Positions 12,328 through 22,041 of a stretch of DNA of 64,000 nt are shown here, piece after piece. The stretch comes from Lumnitzera littorea (lineage: Eukaryota; Streptophyta; Magnoliopsida; Myrtales; Combretaceae): positions 40,894,730 through 40,958,729 of the forward strand of contig JAMXBB010000011.1 in NCBI GenBank assembly GCA_024138015.1, given 5' to 3'. Position 1 is the stretch's first letter, and each line of letters opens with the position of its first letter. A model generated the notes under the pieces. It was given only the letters and a program-made list of their open reading frames with translations, did no database searches and was not told the origin of the DNA. Position numbers and translations under genes: made by a program.

Positions 12328-13290
12328 ATGAAATTGCAGTTGTTACAGCAAGATAAGGATATGGGTCCCAGTTTTCAATTTTCTAATGGTGCTTTGTATT
12401 ACAAAAACAAGTTGGTAGTACTCGCTAAATCTAGGTGGGTCTATATTTTTCTTCATGAGTTTCACTTCACTCCAATTGGAGGCCATGCTGGAGTTTTGAA
12501 TACTTACGGGTACCTTGCTGCAAATCTTTATTGGTTTGTTATGAAAAAGATGTTTTGGAGTTTGTGGCTTCTTGTGCCATTTGTCAAAGAAATAAAGCCC
12601 AACATATGTCTCCCACCGGTTTACTTCATCCTCTTCCCATTCCTTCTAATATATTGGAAGACACTTTGATGGATTTTATTAATGGATTGCTAAAGTCTTG
12701 CAGCTTTGATGTCATTTTGGTAGTAGTTGATCGGCTCACTAAGTATGCTCATTTTCTCCTTCACTATCCTCATTCCACCCCTATTGTGGCCTATCTTTTT
12801 ATGAAGGAGATTGTTCGACTTCATGGCATTCCTCGTACTATTGTATTTGATTGGGATCCTTTATTCTTCAGTGCATTTTGGACTTCTTTATTCCATTTGC
12901 AAGGAACTTGTTTGCATTTTAGTACTTCTTATCATCTGAAGACAGATGTGCAAACAGAGGTCCTTAATTGCTCTTTGGAATGTCATTTCCAGTGTTTTGC
13001 CTGGTGGGCTTCTTAGATTCATTGGGCAAAGGATTCTTACAGTACTTCATATTATTCTTCTGCTTATGCTACTCTTCTTGAGTTAGTATATGGCTGCTAA
13101 CCTCCTTCTTTGTTCAGTTATGGATGATGGCCCTGCTACTGCTACTGCTACTTTACAGCAGCGTGCTACTATTCTTGCTCAATTTTGCTCTTATCTCGAG
13201 CAAGCTTATTTACGAAATTGTGCTCAGGCGAATAAACATCATCGAGATGTGTCTTTAAAAGTGGGCAATTGGGTGTTTTTGTATTTGTGA
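12328..13290 (+). pseudogene. Integrase of the chromovirus
   Basis: The zinc-binding HHCC module is split over two frames: FLHEFHFTPIGGHAGVLNTY (12450-12515), then FVASCAICQRNKAQ (12556-12600). The catalytic core follows in the frame open from 12531 to 13016: DFINGLLKSCSFDVILVVVD, RLTKYAHF, IVRLHGIPRTIVFDWDPLF (normally SDRDP), then TSYHLKTDVQTEVLN carrying the catalytic glutamate. The D-D-E triad is therefore still readable, although W replaces R at the second site. Further downstream YLRNCAQANKHHRDVSLKVG matches the C-terminal segment before the chromodomain. Confidence 0.94.
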
Positions 13291-13701
13291 CCTGCTTTAC
13301 AAAAGAAGTTGTTGGTTGATGGCTATTCCAAGTTGGCTTCTCGTTATTTTGGGCCTTATCAGGTGGTAGAGTGTGTTGGTGAGATGGCTTATCGCTTGCA
13401 GCTACCTCTTGATTCTCACATGCATCCTGTCTTCTATGCTTGCTTGCTCAAGCCCTCTGCTGGTTCTTTCCCTACTTCCATGGATTTGCCTTCCTGTTTT
13501 CCCTCCAATGACTTGGAGCTGTGTTGCACACCATTTGCTATGTTGGGTCACAGGTATGTGGTACAAGATGGTTTTGAAATTCCCCAGTTTTTGGTTTATT
13601 GGGAAGGCTCCTCTCCCGCTGATGCGACTTGGATTGATGTTGATGCCTTTTGTCTCCAATTTCCTACTTTGGGTACAAGTTCTTTTCTTAGGAGGGGGTA
13701 T
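13291..13701 (+). pseudogene. Integrase C-terminal region with chromodomain
   Basis: This frame reads LASRYFGPYQVVECVGEMAY, RLQLPLDSHMHPVFYACLLK, then a chromodomain at about 13546-13668: HRYVVQDGFEIPQFLVYWEG followed by SSPADATWIDVDAFCLQFP. Chromodomains at the integrase C-terminus define chromoviruses and are thought to direct integration to particular chromatin marks. The aromatic and W-x-G/ATW core is intact. The frame is open through this region, making it the best-preserved part of the polyprotein. A TGA at about 13288 separates it from the preceding integrase segment. Confidence 0.95.
13686..13701 (+). promoter_or_regulatory. Polypurine tract of the chromovirus
   Basis: TTAGGAGGGGGTAT lies immediately before the 3' LTR start at 13702. 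It is the expected plus-strand primer for reverse transcription and marks the end of the coding region. Confidence 0.85.
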
Positions 13702-14072
13702 TGATACATGCCTGCGTGTACATAAACTGCTCGCTGGGGCTTATAGGAGGTGCACCAGGTTTAGCAGCTAAGATCCTTTCATATGTTTGTATTTTAATTG
13801 AGTATGTGCTTATGTGCTTGTATTTTGTTGGGTATCCTACTTAGTTACTTAGCTATTGTAGATATCTCTACTGAGTAGGTGCTTGTATTACTCCTGAGCA
13901 GCCCCCGCTATAAATAGAGTAGTAGCAGTTGGTAAGTTAGTTAGGAAAGATTATATGAAAATCTGTAAACCCAAGTAGAGGTGGCTGTACTCTTCATATC
14001 TGGAGAGAGTGTAAGCAATTTTTTTCACATCAATAAAACTACTCATTTTCATGTTCCACTAAGGTCCTATTA
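13702..14072 (+). repeat. 3' LTR of the chromovirus
   Basis: Starts TGATACATGCCTGCG and ends GGTCCTATTA (terminal CA decayed to TA); the next five bases GTGGG repeat those before the 5' LTR. TATA box GCTATAAATAGAG at about 13907-13919. Compared with the 5' LTR it carries an extra block of about 45 bp (around 13933-13980) with GAAAATCTGTAAACCC in it, probably the ancestral state lost from the 5' copy. Confidence 0.95.
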
Positions 14073-14077
14073 GTGGG

Positions 14078-16989
14078 ACTTTGATGTGAATCATAACCCA
14101 GGTTTTAGGTATGGGTCCAAGTATAGGAAGGTGACTAGGAGCCAATCAAAACCAAGCCAAAATTCCCTTCATTTAGTAGTTGGAAAGCAGGGCAAGAATT
14201 GCAAAATTTCACTGCACCATCCAAACAGCTCCCATCCTCCATCCGAACGACGGGCCAGATGCCTTTGTTCACTAAAGATCCACTCACCCCATGTGAACAG
14301 CAGGCAAAGAGGGCACCATCTGACTGGTACCTGAGTGTGCAGTTGGGGGGACCAATGTCACTGATCATAGTGGCATCCATTGTGCTTGAATGGTGCCCTA
14401 TAGGCGTTTGAATGGCATAACAACTTACTGCAGTTTTACTTTTGTGTTTACCATTACCTAACGATGCTTTTACCATTGTTTAACCATAAGACACGATTGA
14501 AGGGGTCTGTTATTCATTGTAAACATAAGACATCACTTTTTTGGTTAATGAGAAGACATCACTTGTATCATATTATTGAAGAGATTTGCTCTCAAGTCTC
14601 AATTACCCGTTCTTCTCTATCCCATACCTGAATTGCAGCAAGCATTGTTCTTATCAATCTTGATTCTTGAGATTGTGGTGAACATCCCTTGTTACTTCTA
14701 GAATTGTGAGCTATACTGCATTCAGATTAAATGAACAATTTGATTTAGTAAATTTGTGAGTCATATCCAACTTCTCAAGTCATCCATATCCCTTTATTTT
14801 TTGTACTTGTGAGTCCTCAAAAACCTGCAAAAATACCAATTCTCATTGCCAAACCTAAGAAAATCCAAAAGTATGAATATTTGGAATCCCGACTTAATCT
14901 TGAGCTGCCTATGTGCACATTGGACTAAGTGGGGATGGAGTGCTGACCATGGTTGAGGCTTTGGGGGGGTGGCCACCCTCACCAATTGTGTGAGTAAGGA
15001 ACAAAGAGGATTTTTAGAGGGAGTATATATTTTTTGCTGTCCATCTTTTGAAATAAAAAATTGGTTTTCAAGACCTTCAAAAATCAAAAGTATAATTGTC
15101 TTTACAAACAATTGTGAAAGTAGGAAAAGAAACTGCTCCATATAATTACTTTATAACCATAAGAATTTAATTTTCCATTGACATCACAACATCACAGTGC
15201 TCTACAAAGAGGTTCGCAAGAATATCGAGTATTGCTGGATTAGGTTCACAAAACATTAATAAATGTAGCTTTCTATCCAAAAAGCATCATTTAGGAATAT
15301 CTAACATCTAATGCCTAATGGCAATCAAGTAGACACAAAGCATGAAACAATCAATATTCCAAAGAAAGGAAGAACCTGCTACTATGTAGTTGGGATTGTG
15401 CTAAGCAGTCAAATATACCTTCTAGGAAAGTTTATGCCCAGTGCAAGAAGAAGCAGGAGTAGAGGTGTCAGCTGGATTACAGTAGCTCTTGTTTGTTGTT
15501 TGAATTTATAAATATGTGTTTGTAACGTGTTGTGTGCTGAATTCTAGTAGGTGTGTTATATGGTATTTGTGGTGATTGTAATTTAATCATGTGTTGTATT
15601 TCCTCGTACGTGTCATAGGTATGGGTAGTATCATAAAAAATGAATGAATTTTTTTTTTTTAAACATCGAGTGGAGGGATCCATAACTTCTATTCAAGCAG
15701 TTTAAATTTCAATTTTTTTTTTTTTGAATTACTTTTGAATGTAGTTTGAACTATTGATTTACGTAATTGGAAGTAGGCTTAGGAGTCAGTTATATTGTGT
15801 TATATGTAATAGTAGCAGTGAGCAATTGGTGTGAAATAGGAAGGGGAAGTTATTGTGTAAAAGCAATTGTACTGTTTAAGAAGGAAACGAATGGAATGAA
15901 GGCAGTAGCCTATTTTCACAAAAATAAATTCCAACTCCTGTGAGATTGTTGGGTTCTCTCTTAATGAGCCCCAATTCACTAGCACCATACGTAAATGTTG
16001 AAGGAAATCCTGTAAACTGTGATCCTGTGACAGGTTGGTTTCCATTTTCTTGTTCTAAAGGAACTGGAAGAATTGTCCTTTACTAGCCAAATCTAATGAA
16101 TTCTAATGTATCTTCATATATCATAAACACAGTGCAGCAAGTACGAGCTCAGTCTTGGAATGTGGAAACAATGAATAAAATACTTTGTTTAATTATAACA
16201 CATGGTTTACATTTATCAAATACTAAACAGACATCAAAGAGCCTCTTTGGCATGAGAATCAGGAAGTTATTGGTCAATCTTTTTTTGGTCCAGGGGCACT
16301 GAGTTTTCATGCCAAATTCATGTTCTTTTCAGCAATCAGATAAAATTAAACATGTTAATGGATCCATTATTAGGAATTGGCACAAGTAACAATGTTTGAT
16401 TTATAGTTTTAGCATTTAACATGAGTTTATTGGATTGCCGAAAAAGGAAAACATGAATCTCCTATGAGAACACGATCCCATCACTACCTGCCAACCCGAA
16501 ATGTCGGACTGAGCATTTATCTCTGCAAATGCCCTGGAGGTTGGAATTCAGTTAACATGTTTTGAGGCCTTTTATTTGAGAAACTTTTAGCTTATGAGGA
16601 CAAAAGTTATGACAATGTTGTGTACTTCCTGTAGGATTCTGCCCTTATATTCCGAATGTTCCTCATAGTTTGGACTTTGGAGTTGCGATAAGTGCTCTCT
16701 TTTTCTGTTAGACGTGCCCTGTGTTTTTTCTATGCACTGCTTTGAGTTTTATTTTAACATGTTTTAATGCTCATATTATTTACCGATTGGAACTGGGGTA
16801 CACACTTGGCAGGTTCTCTTCCAATTTCAACACGTTTTATACAACCTCTACGTTTGAAAATTCCCCAAGCTTGCATTCTCAGTTACAAGTGTGGATGTGA
16901 GTGCCTGGAACTTGAGCACTGGTAGTCGGGACCAAATCCCCACTGGAAGGCAGTAGAGATTCTCATTCTCAAACCTTGATAGCTTCTTT
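14078..16989. other. Unique-looking DNA between the chromovirus and the LYR gene
   Basis: No domain-bearing open frame. Antisense and sense frames near 14135-14476 are moderately long but I recognise nothing in them. Pyrimidine tract plus AG acceptor-like sites occur close to the gene (CTTCCTGTAG near 16637; ACACTTGGCAG near 16803-16813), so a 5'-UTR exon could start around 16814. No second copy of this stretch occurs in the window, unlike the retroelement DNA elsewhere. Confidence 0.4.
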
Positions 16990-17001
16990 TGAAAAGCTCT
17001 A

Positions 17002-17298
17002 ATGGGAGCCGACAAAGGACCCAGACTGTCTGGAATGCAGAAACAGGTGCTTAGCCTTTACAGGGGATTCTTGCGAGCTGCCCGTTCCAAAGCCCCTGAA
17101 GATCGGCAACACATTCAATCAGTTGTCACTGCAGAGTTCCGTCGCAATGCTCAAGAAGTAGATAAGAAGAATTTTCTCTACATTGAGTACCTTATACGAC
17201 AGGGCAGAAAGCAACTTGACCAACTAAAGAGTCCAGGCACAACCGGGTTATCCTCTTTCAATCCCGGCCTTTATCCGACCAGTAAATCTCACAAGTAG
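17002..17298 (+). CDS. SDHAF1: LYR-motif protein, succinate dehydrogenase assembly factor 1 type
   Basis: A 98-residue intact reading frame. Known role of the family: SDHAF1 is a small mitochondrial matrix protein that helps insert Fe-S clusters into the SDHB subunit of succinate dehydrogenase (complex II) by contacting the Fe-S transfer machinery through its LYR motif. Seen here: the LYR tripeptide at residues 19-21 within VLSLYRGFLRAAR, a helical basic middle, then FRRNAQEVDKKNFLYIEYLI with the conserved downstream phenylalanine at 58, and RQGRKQLDQL at 66-75. The length is normal for plant homologues. The start is firm: an in-frame TGA lies at 16990-16992, only three codons upstream of the first ATG. 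No intron interrupts the coding part; a 5'-UTR intron is possible. It is the only cellular gene I can identify in the window. Confidence 0.93.
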   Translation: MGADKGPRLSGMQKQVLSLYRGFLRAARSKAPEDRQHIQSVVTAEFRRNAQEVDKKNFLYIEYLIRQGRKQLDQLKSPGTTGLSSFNPGLYPTSKSHK

Positions 17299-18200
17299 TT
17301 TTTCTTAACAGAATTTCACATGATTAAAAAGGTTCTGTTTGATTCATCGTTCCGTCAAAATGATTTCTTCACTTTCATATTGAGTTTATGAGAAAATTAG
17401 GAATTGACTGCTAAGGCTAAAGTAAGTGCCAAGTGTAGTATGGTCATGTCATTAAACAATTTCCCCCATTTGCATCTGAATCTGCTAGTCGGAAACTCTG
17501 CTGGAGATGGAATAAATAAATACGTGTGTGAGAGGGAGAGAGAGAGTTTGTTGGGAGAAGGGGATATGATATTACCGCTCAGCCTTTGGGCATTGAGCAA
17601 AACCACAGCTTTTGTTTTATAATGGTTTGTTTTTTGTTTTTTTGTCTTTTTGGGTTGTGGGTTGGTTGGGTTGGGGTCGTTTGGTGTGGGTGTTGTGGTG
17701 GTTTGTTTCGGTAAACTGGCGATTATATTAACGTAAACAAAAGAGAAGCAGATCGGTTGCTTGATCAAGAATTTAGAAACCCTTGGCTTCTGTTAAGTCT
17801 TAAAGGAGAACGGAGAACCACGTCTCGCCGATACAACCGCACTTCATTTAAAAGCCTTTTCTTACATAAATCAAAATGCTATCCTCCGCAACAAGGAGTA
17901 AAAGTTCCTCATCCTTGTTGCTTTGAGCCAATCCTGGTAACCAATCTGCTGACTGCTATTGTAGTCACCTCCCTTGGGACGACAACCTTATTCTCTGTTT
18001 GCTACCTTTTTTTTTTTTTTTTTAATAAAATAATTTTTCCTCCAAGCCATGATTACATTTATTTATGTATTTATGCTTATACTTTATATCAAAAGAATAT
18101 AACGTTACGGCAGATGAAGAATCAACGTTAATTTCAACTATGCTAATTCTCAATTGCACGCAGTGAGGCCACGGTAGAGACCCCGAAGCTTAGCAGATAA
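17299..18200. other. 3' flank of the LYR gene, no further gene recognised
   Basis: Contains likely 3'-UTR sequence with AATAAATAAATA near 17511, which could serve as a polyadenylation signal, a short GA-rich tract (about 17527-17546), and a G/T-rich tract (17620-17710). A 124-codon plus-strand frame (17757-18131) shows no domain, and its end runs through poly-T, so I do not call it. Confidence 0.5.
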
Positions 18201-18203
18201 GAT

Positions 18204-18290
18204 CCTATCTTCTTCTTCTTCTTCTCTCTATTTTTTTTTTTTTTTTGTTTTCTCCTCCTTTTTTCACTTCTTCTTCTTCTTTAAAACCAA
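18204..18290 (+). repeat. (CTT)n-rich and poly-T tract
   Basis: TTCTTCTTCTTCTTC-type triplets, a long poly-T run, then CACTTCTTCTTCTTC. Simple sequence with no coding content. Confidence 0.9.
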
Positions 18291-19159
18291 AAGTCCAAAT
18301 GCCTCTTTCATCTCTGGGAAATACCCCTATGGAGTGTCCTGAGGAGTTAGGGGCCCAAGCACATTGACTGGAGTTTCCGAGGGCTTGAGGAGGTCAGGTT
18401 TGATGGAGTGCTCGAGAATCATCCGAGCAGGTCATAACTAATGTTGAGTATGCCAACCATTTGGTTGTAGTTAGGCTGAAGTGAATCCAGGAGGAGGCCG
18501 AGTTGGTTGGTTTGCTAGAGAGGGTTGAATTATGTTGGGGCACTTAAGCCTAGGTCTTTGGAGCTTAGACTCAAACAGACCTGTCAACATGACCATTTTA
18601 CACAACATAACCTAAATATTTTTGAAAGCTTGAGGGCTTTGAAAAGGGGGATGTTAGAAATTTCTCTTTTATTTCATCTCTCATTATTTATAAAAAATAT
18701 TGATTATTTAGGTAGTGTTTGGTTATATAATTTTTGTGGTATTAGACTAGATAAAAAATTATGTATCATATTTGGTTTGTAATTTTGCTTGATGATTAAA
18801 CAAAAATTGAGCTAATGAATTGGGCAAAAGGCTTAAATTTTGTATTATTTATATTATGATACAAAAATAAATTCATTGGAAAAAAACAAAATATATTTTT
18901 TATTCTAAAAAATATTTGTCTATATTATAATATTGAGTTAATTAATATTATTTTTATTAAATATTACAAAAATTATTTATTTTATAATATAAATGATTAA
19001 TTTTTTAATATAAATTTTATATTCAGTATTCTATAAATTAAACATGATTCAATGAGTTTGTACTGTAAAGTCCTAATGCTTGTTTTATTAAGTTCTCTCT
19101 GTTTAGTTTAGTCTTTACAACCAGATGCTATCTTAGTTTCATTGATTAAAAGACTAGAG
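18291..19159. other. Non-coding stretch with retroelement-like purine-rich part
   Basis: 18300-18660 is more GC-rich and reads like decayed repeat sequence, without a recognisable domain. From 18712 (GGTAGTGTTTGGTTATA) an AT-rich segment starts with a motif often seen at ends of small plant DNA elements, but no matching inverted end was found. Confidence 0.35.
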
Positions 19160-19950
19160 ACTTGAAAAAAAAAGTGGTGTTCATCATGCTATGAGCTTTT
19201 TGTTCCATAGCATTTGCTAAAAGAGTAATATCATCTACAAAAAGAATGTAAGAGGAACAACAATTTGATCCTCTTAGAAAAATTAGCTTCAAGACCTCGT
19301 TTTCAATCATTCAACTAAGAAATTCTAAAGCTAGAATGAATAAGGTAATAATAGGTCACCCTCACTTATGCCTTGCTTGGCTTAAATGTAGGTGAAGTAG
19401 ATCCTTTTGCCATTACTTTGATCAGTAGAAGAAATGCATGAGCCTTCCAAATTGATCCACCATTAAGGGAAGTTTAAAATCCTCTTCAATTGAATTAAAA
19501 GATTTGTGCAAGTCTAATAATTCACTATCTCCCTTTTTCTTTTCATAGCTATGTAAATTTCATTTAGTAAAATTCTATATGAATTGCTTTTCGTATTGGG
19601 ACGAAGTTGGCTTGACTAGGGTATCATCTAGGAAACAATGTAGTTTGTTTACCAAGAACTTTGTAATAATTTATCAATTACGTTGCATAATTCAATAAGC
19701 CTAAATTGTTCAATTATAATTGCTCCCCCTATTTTGGAATCAATACAAATAGAGTTTGGTTTCATTTGCTACATATTCTCTACTTAGAGAAAACTTTTCC
19801 AATGTGAGATATGACAAAATCCCTTATGATACTTTGATACTGTTGAACGAAGTAAGCATGCAATCCATCTTTCCTAAGGGCTTTTAGTGGACCTAAAGAC
19901 TTCAATACTTAATTGATTTCTTTATAAGTCACTTATTTATATAGATTTCC
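19160..19950 (-). pseudogene. LINE-1-type reverse transcriptase relic
   Basis: Read leftwards on the minus strand, plant LINE-1 (non-LTR) RT motifs appear in the right order: VTYKEINQVLKSLGPLKAL then RKDGLHAYFVQQYQSIIRDF (normally K-S-PGPDG), NQTLFVLIPKIGG, EQFRLIELCNVIDKLLQ (the R-P-I-S-L-C-N box), QGISEGDLLLP (normally R-Q-G-D-P-L-S-P), LEANFSRGSN-like text, and finally SSYILFVDDITLLANAMEQ, with the catalytic FVDD at about 19231-19242. Several stops and frame changes are present. ORF1, the endonuclease and the poly-A tail are not visible, so this is a 5'- and 3'-truncated fragment. It would copy LINE RNA at a nicked target site if intact. Confidence 0.88.
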
Positions 19951-20116
19951 ATATTTATCTAAGAGATGCCAAAGTGAAAAGTATATGGGATAGGATTTGT
20001 AGGCAAGTAGCATCGTTTTAATGAGGAGAAAAGGGATATGAAGTAATGACTTATGTGCCATCTAAGACTCTCCTGATTAATGATCCAATTACTGCACTAT
20101 CTTTTAAGATTAGGAT

Positions 20117-20120
<4 letters not shown>

Positions 20121-20179
<59 letters not shown>
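20121..20179 (+). repeat. Compound (CT)n(TA)n microsatellite
   Basis: About 16 CT dinucleotides pass directly into about 13 TA dinucleotides. Typical plant compound microsatellite. Confidence 0.97.
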
Positions 20180-20184
<5 letters not shown>

Positions 20185-20335
20185 TGCTATTTTCGTTAAA
20201 ACCAAAGAATGATAGCATTTAGTGTTTCTTTGATCATCTCTTCTTATCTTATCTCTAGTTTTCTATCTCTATAACATTTCCTCTCTATCTAAAAGGGCAT
20301 GTAGCTCATTCCTCAAAAGATGAAGTTAGTTTTAG

Positions 20336-20515
20336 TTTTAAATAAAAATCTTCCTTAAGATTAAACCCTTAAGGATTGAATTGACGATAGTTATAGATTG
20401 AGATCTTACTTGATTGAGTTTGAATTTAAAACTAAAAATCTTCCTTAAGATTAAACCCCAAAGAATTTAATCAAATACATAGTTATAGGTAAAGATCTTA
20501 GTTGATTAAGTCTAA
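20336..20515 (+). repeat. Diverged tandem duplication, about 95 bp
   Basis: AAATCTTCCTTAAGATTAAA occurs at about 20346 and again near 20437, each followed by CCC..AAGRATT, a TAGTTATAG block and GATCTTA(C/G)TTGATT. The copies differ by several substitutions and small indels. Confidence 0.8.
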
Positions 20516-21162
20516 ATATGTCATGTGTCTATACATATGTTTTGTATTAAGTTTTGAGTATATCTTTGATTCAATATTAGCAATTACACGAGATAGGTAT
20601 GTGACCATTTGTTTATTGTATCATGCAAGGTTTTGGTTAAAAATAAACTCTGAAAAGTAAATCTCTAATTCGTTTATTGCTTATGAATAGGATGCAACAA
20701 AGAACCTAGCGAGACTAATGATTTAGATAATCTTCCGAATGATCAGTACGATATGACTAGCCTTTGAGTAATATCAACTCGAAGAGATCTAGTTATTTAG
20801 GAACTAATGTTTTTAGTGAGTTGCTAGCTTCAACGATAACTAAGAACTAATGTTCTTAGTGAAATGGGAAAAGCTACAATTAGGTCATATTGGTAGTTAT
20901 AGGATACCTTTATGGATGCCTCTAGTGGATTAGCATGCTAATGGTTAATCTAGTATTGTCTTAAGATGACATGACTAATGTGTATAGCATCAATTTCACA
21001 TATATATGTATGTATGTATGAATATATATGAGAGCCATTGGTTACTCTATGCTTAGGAATTCTTAAGGTTATGTGGTTGTGCTAACATGCTATGTGTATT
21101 GTTCATGTTACGTGTGATTGCTTCTACTTGCATGGCATGCATCTCATGTACTAGACAATAGT

Positions 21163-22041
21163 TTACTTATTGTGAATTGTGACTAAGAACAGAGAAGGTC
21201 GGTTGTTGGATGGGTTCAAGCTTATAAAAAGCTTAAAAAATGATCAATGGGGAAAGTACGAAGATGATATAATGAAGAATGAAACAGTAAGCAAAACTCA
21301 CGAACAGTTCCAAAGGATATGATGCACTAATAGAATTTTCGAAAACTCATGACATAATTCGATATGATGTATGAATTGGTACGATGAGATGACTCGCCAC
21401 CTAATCTTACTTAAGGAAAAAGATAAGAGTAATGCTGAGAGTAAATAAACAGTGTTTACGCGACATAAGGAAGAAAAAGTATTTAAAAGTGTATTAAGAA
21501 TGATCTAATATGATACTTTCCAGCTATAAGTATAAGAGTATTTATACCCATAAGTTAGGATAACTTGATTAAAAAGAAAAAGACAAAAAAAGTAATTTTT
21601 AAGGAAGTAATGTATAAGATACAAAAGGGTAGAAATGAATATATAAGAAAAAACAATCATTAGTGTAATGGATTCTGCATATGATATTGTACACATGGTG
21701 ATGCTATATTGATGAGGTTATTAGAAGATGTGGACAAAAAGTATGGACAGATAGCTTGTTTGAGTAGGGATCGCTTAGTCAATCCAGAGTTTCTCTCTCT
21801 CGACTTCTTGATAAGGAAGATGTCGAGTAATTGATTAGCTTGAGTGTTAGTGAGTAATTCTTAATTGGCATATTATCAAAAAATAGGTAGTCATATGGCT
21901 TGGCATAAAGAGTAACTTGACAAGGAAGTACTTGGCCTTGGCAGGAATCGGTTGGAATAGAAGGATTCGTTGTGTCAGTCCTTCTAATCCTTGGACTTGA
22001 CTGCAAGTCAGAGGCTCGGTAGCCTGATTCCCATCATTACT
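21163..22041 (-). mobile_element. Solo LTR (gypsy type) with TTACT target duplication
   Basis: The 869-bp LTR 21168-22036 is bounded by TTACT on both sides (21163-21167, 22037-22041), so the insertion is complete and its internal part was lost by LTR-LTR recombination. It is the same family and orientation as 39626-40474, where the adjoining integrase shows that the sense strand is minus. The sense start is TGATGGGAATCAGG and the promoter TATA is GGTATAAATAC (around 21538-21550 read on minus). The plus-strand left end has TA in place of TG; the 16 bases there differ from the other copy only by transitions, the usual outcome of methylated-C decay. Confidence 0.93.

Larger units (their letters stand above)
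8963..14077 (+). mobile_element. Complete but inactive chromovirus (Ty3/gypsy), with GTGGG target duplication
   Basis: The element spans 8968-14072 and is flanked on both sides by GTGGG (8963-8967, 14073-14077), a 5-bp target duplication typical of Ty3/gypsy integration. It has a 326-bp 5' LTR and a 371-bp 3' LTR, about 5.1 kb in total. Domains run in the canonical order gag, protease, reverse transcriptase, RNase H, integrase, chromodomain, all on the plus strand. Short LTRs, compact size and a C-terminal chromodomain suggest a Reina-like (or small Tekay-like) chromovirus; the sub-lineage is inferred. Many stops and frameshifts mean it cannot make its own proteins. The two LTRs differ by many substitutions and by indels, so the insertion is old. 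Confidence 0.96.

Noticed and set aside
14135..14476. 113-codon minus-strand and 70/82-codon plus-strand frames
   Set aside because: Overlapping frames on both strands in a slightly GC-richer patch; no domain or motif I recognise, no start context or homology that I can state.
17757..18131. 124-codon plus-strand frame after the LYR gene
   Set aside because: The C-terminal part is encoded by poly-T (F-rich), with no recognisable domain; more likely chance or 3' flank.
18712..19140. Small DNA transposon end (GTGTTTGGTT motif)
   Set aside because: No matching inverted terminus or target duplication found within 500 bp.
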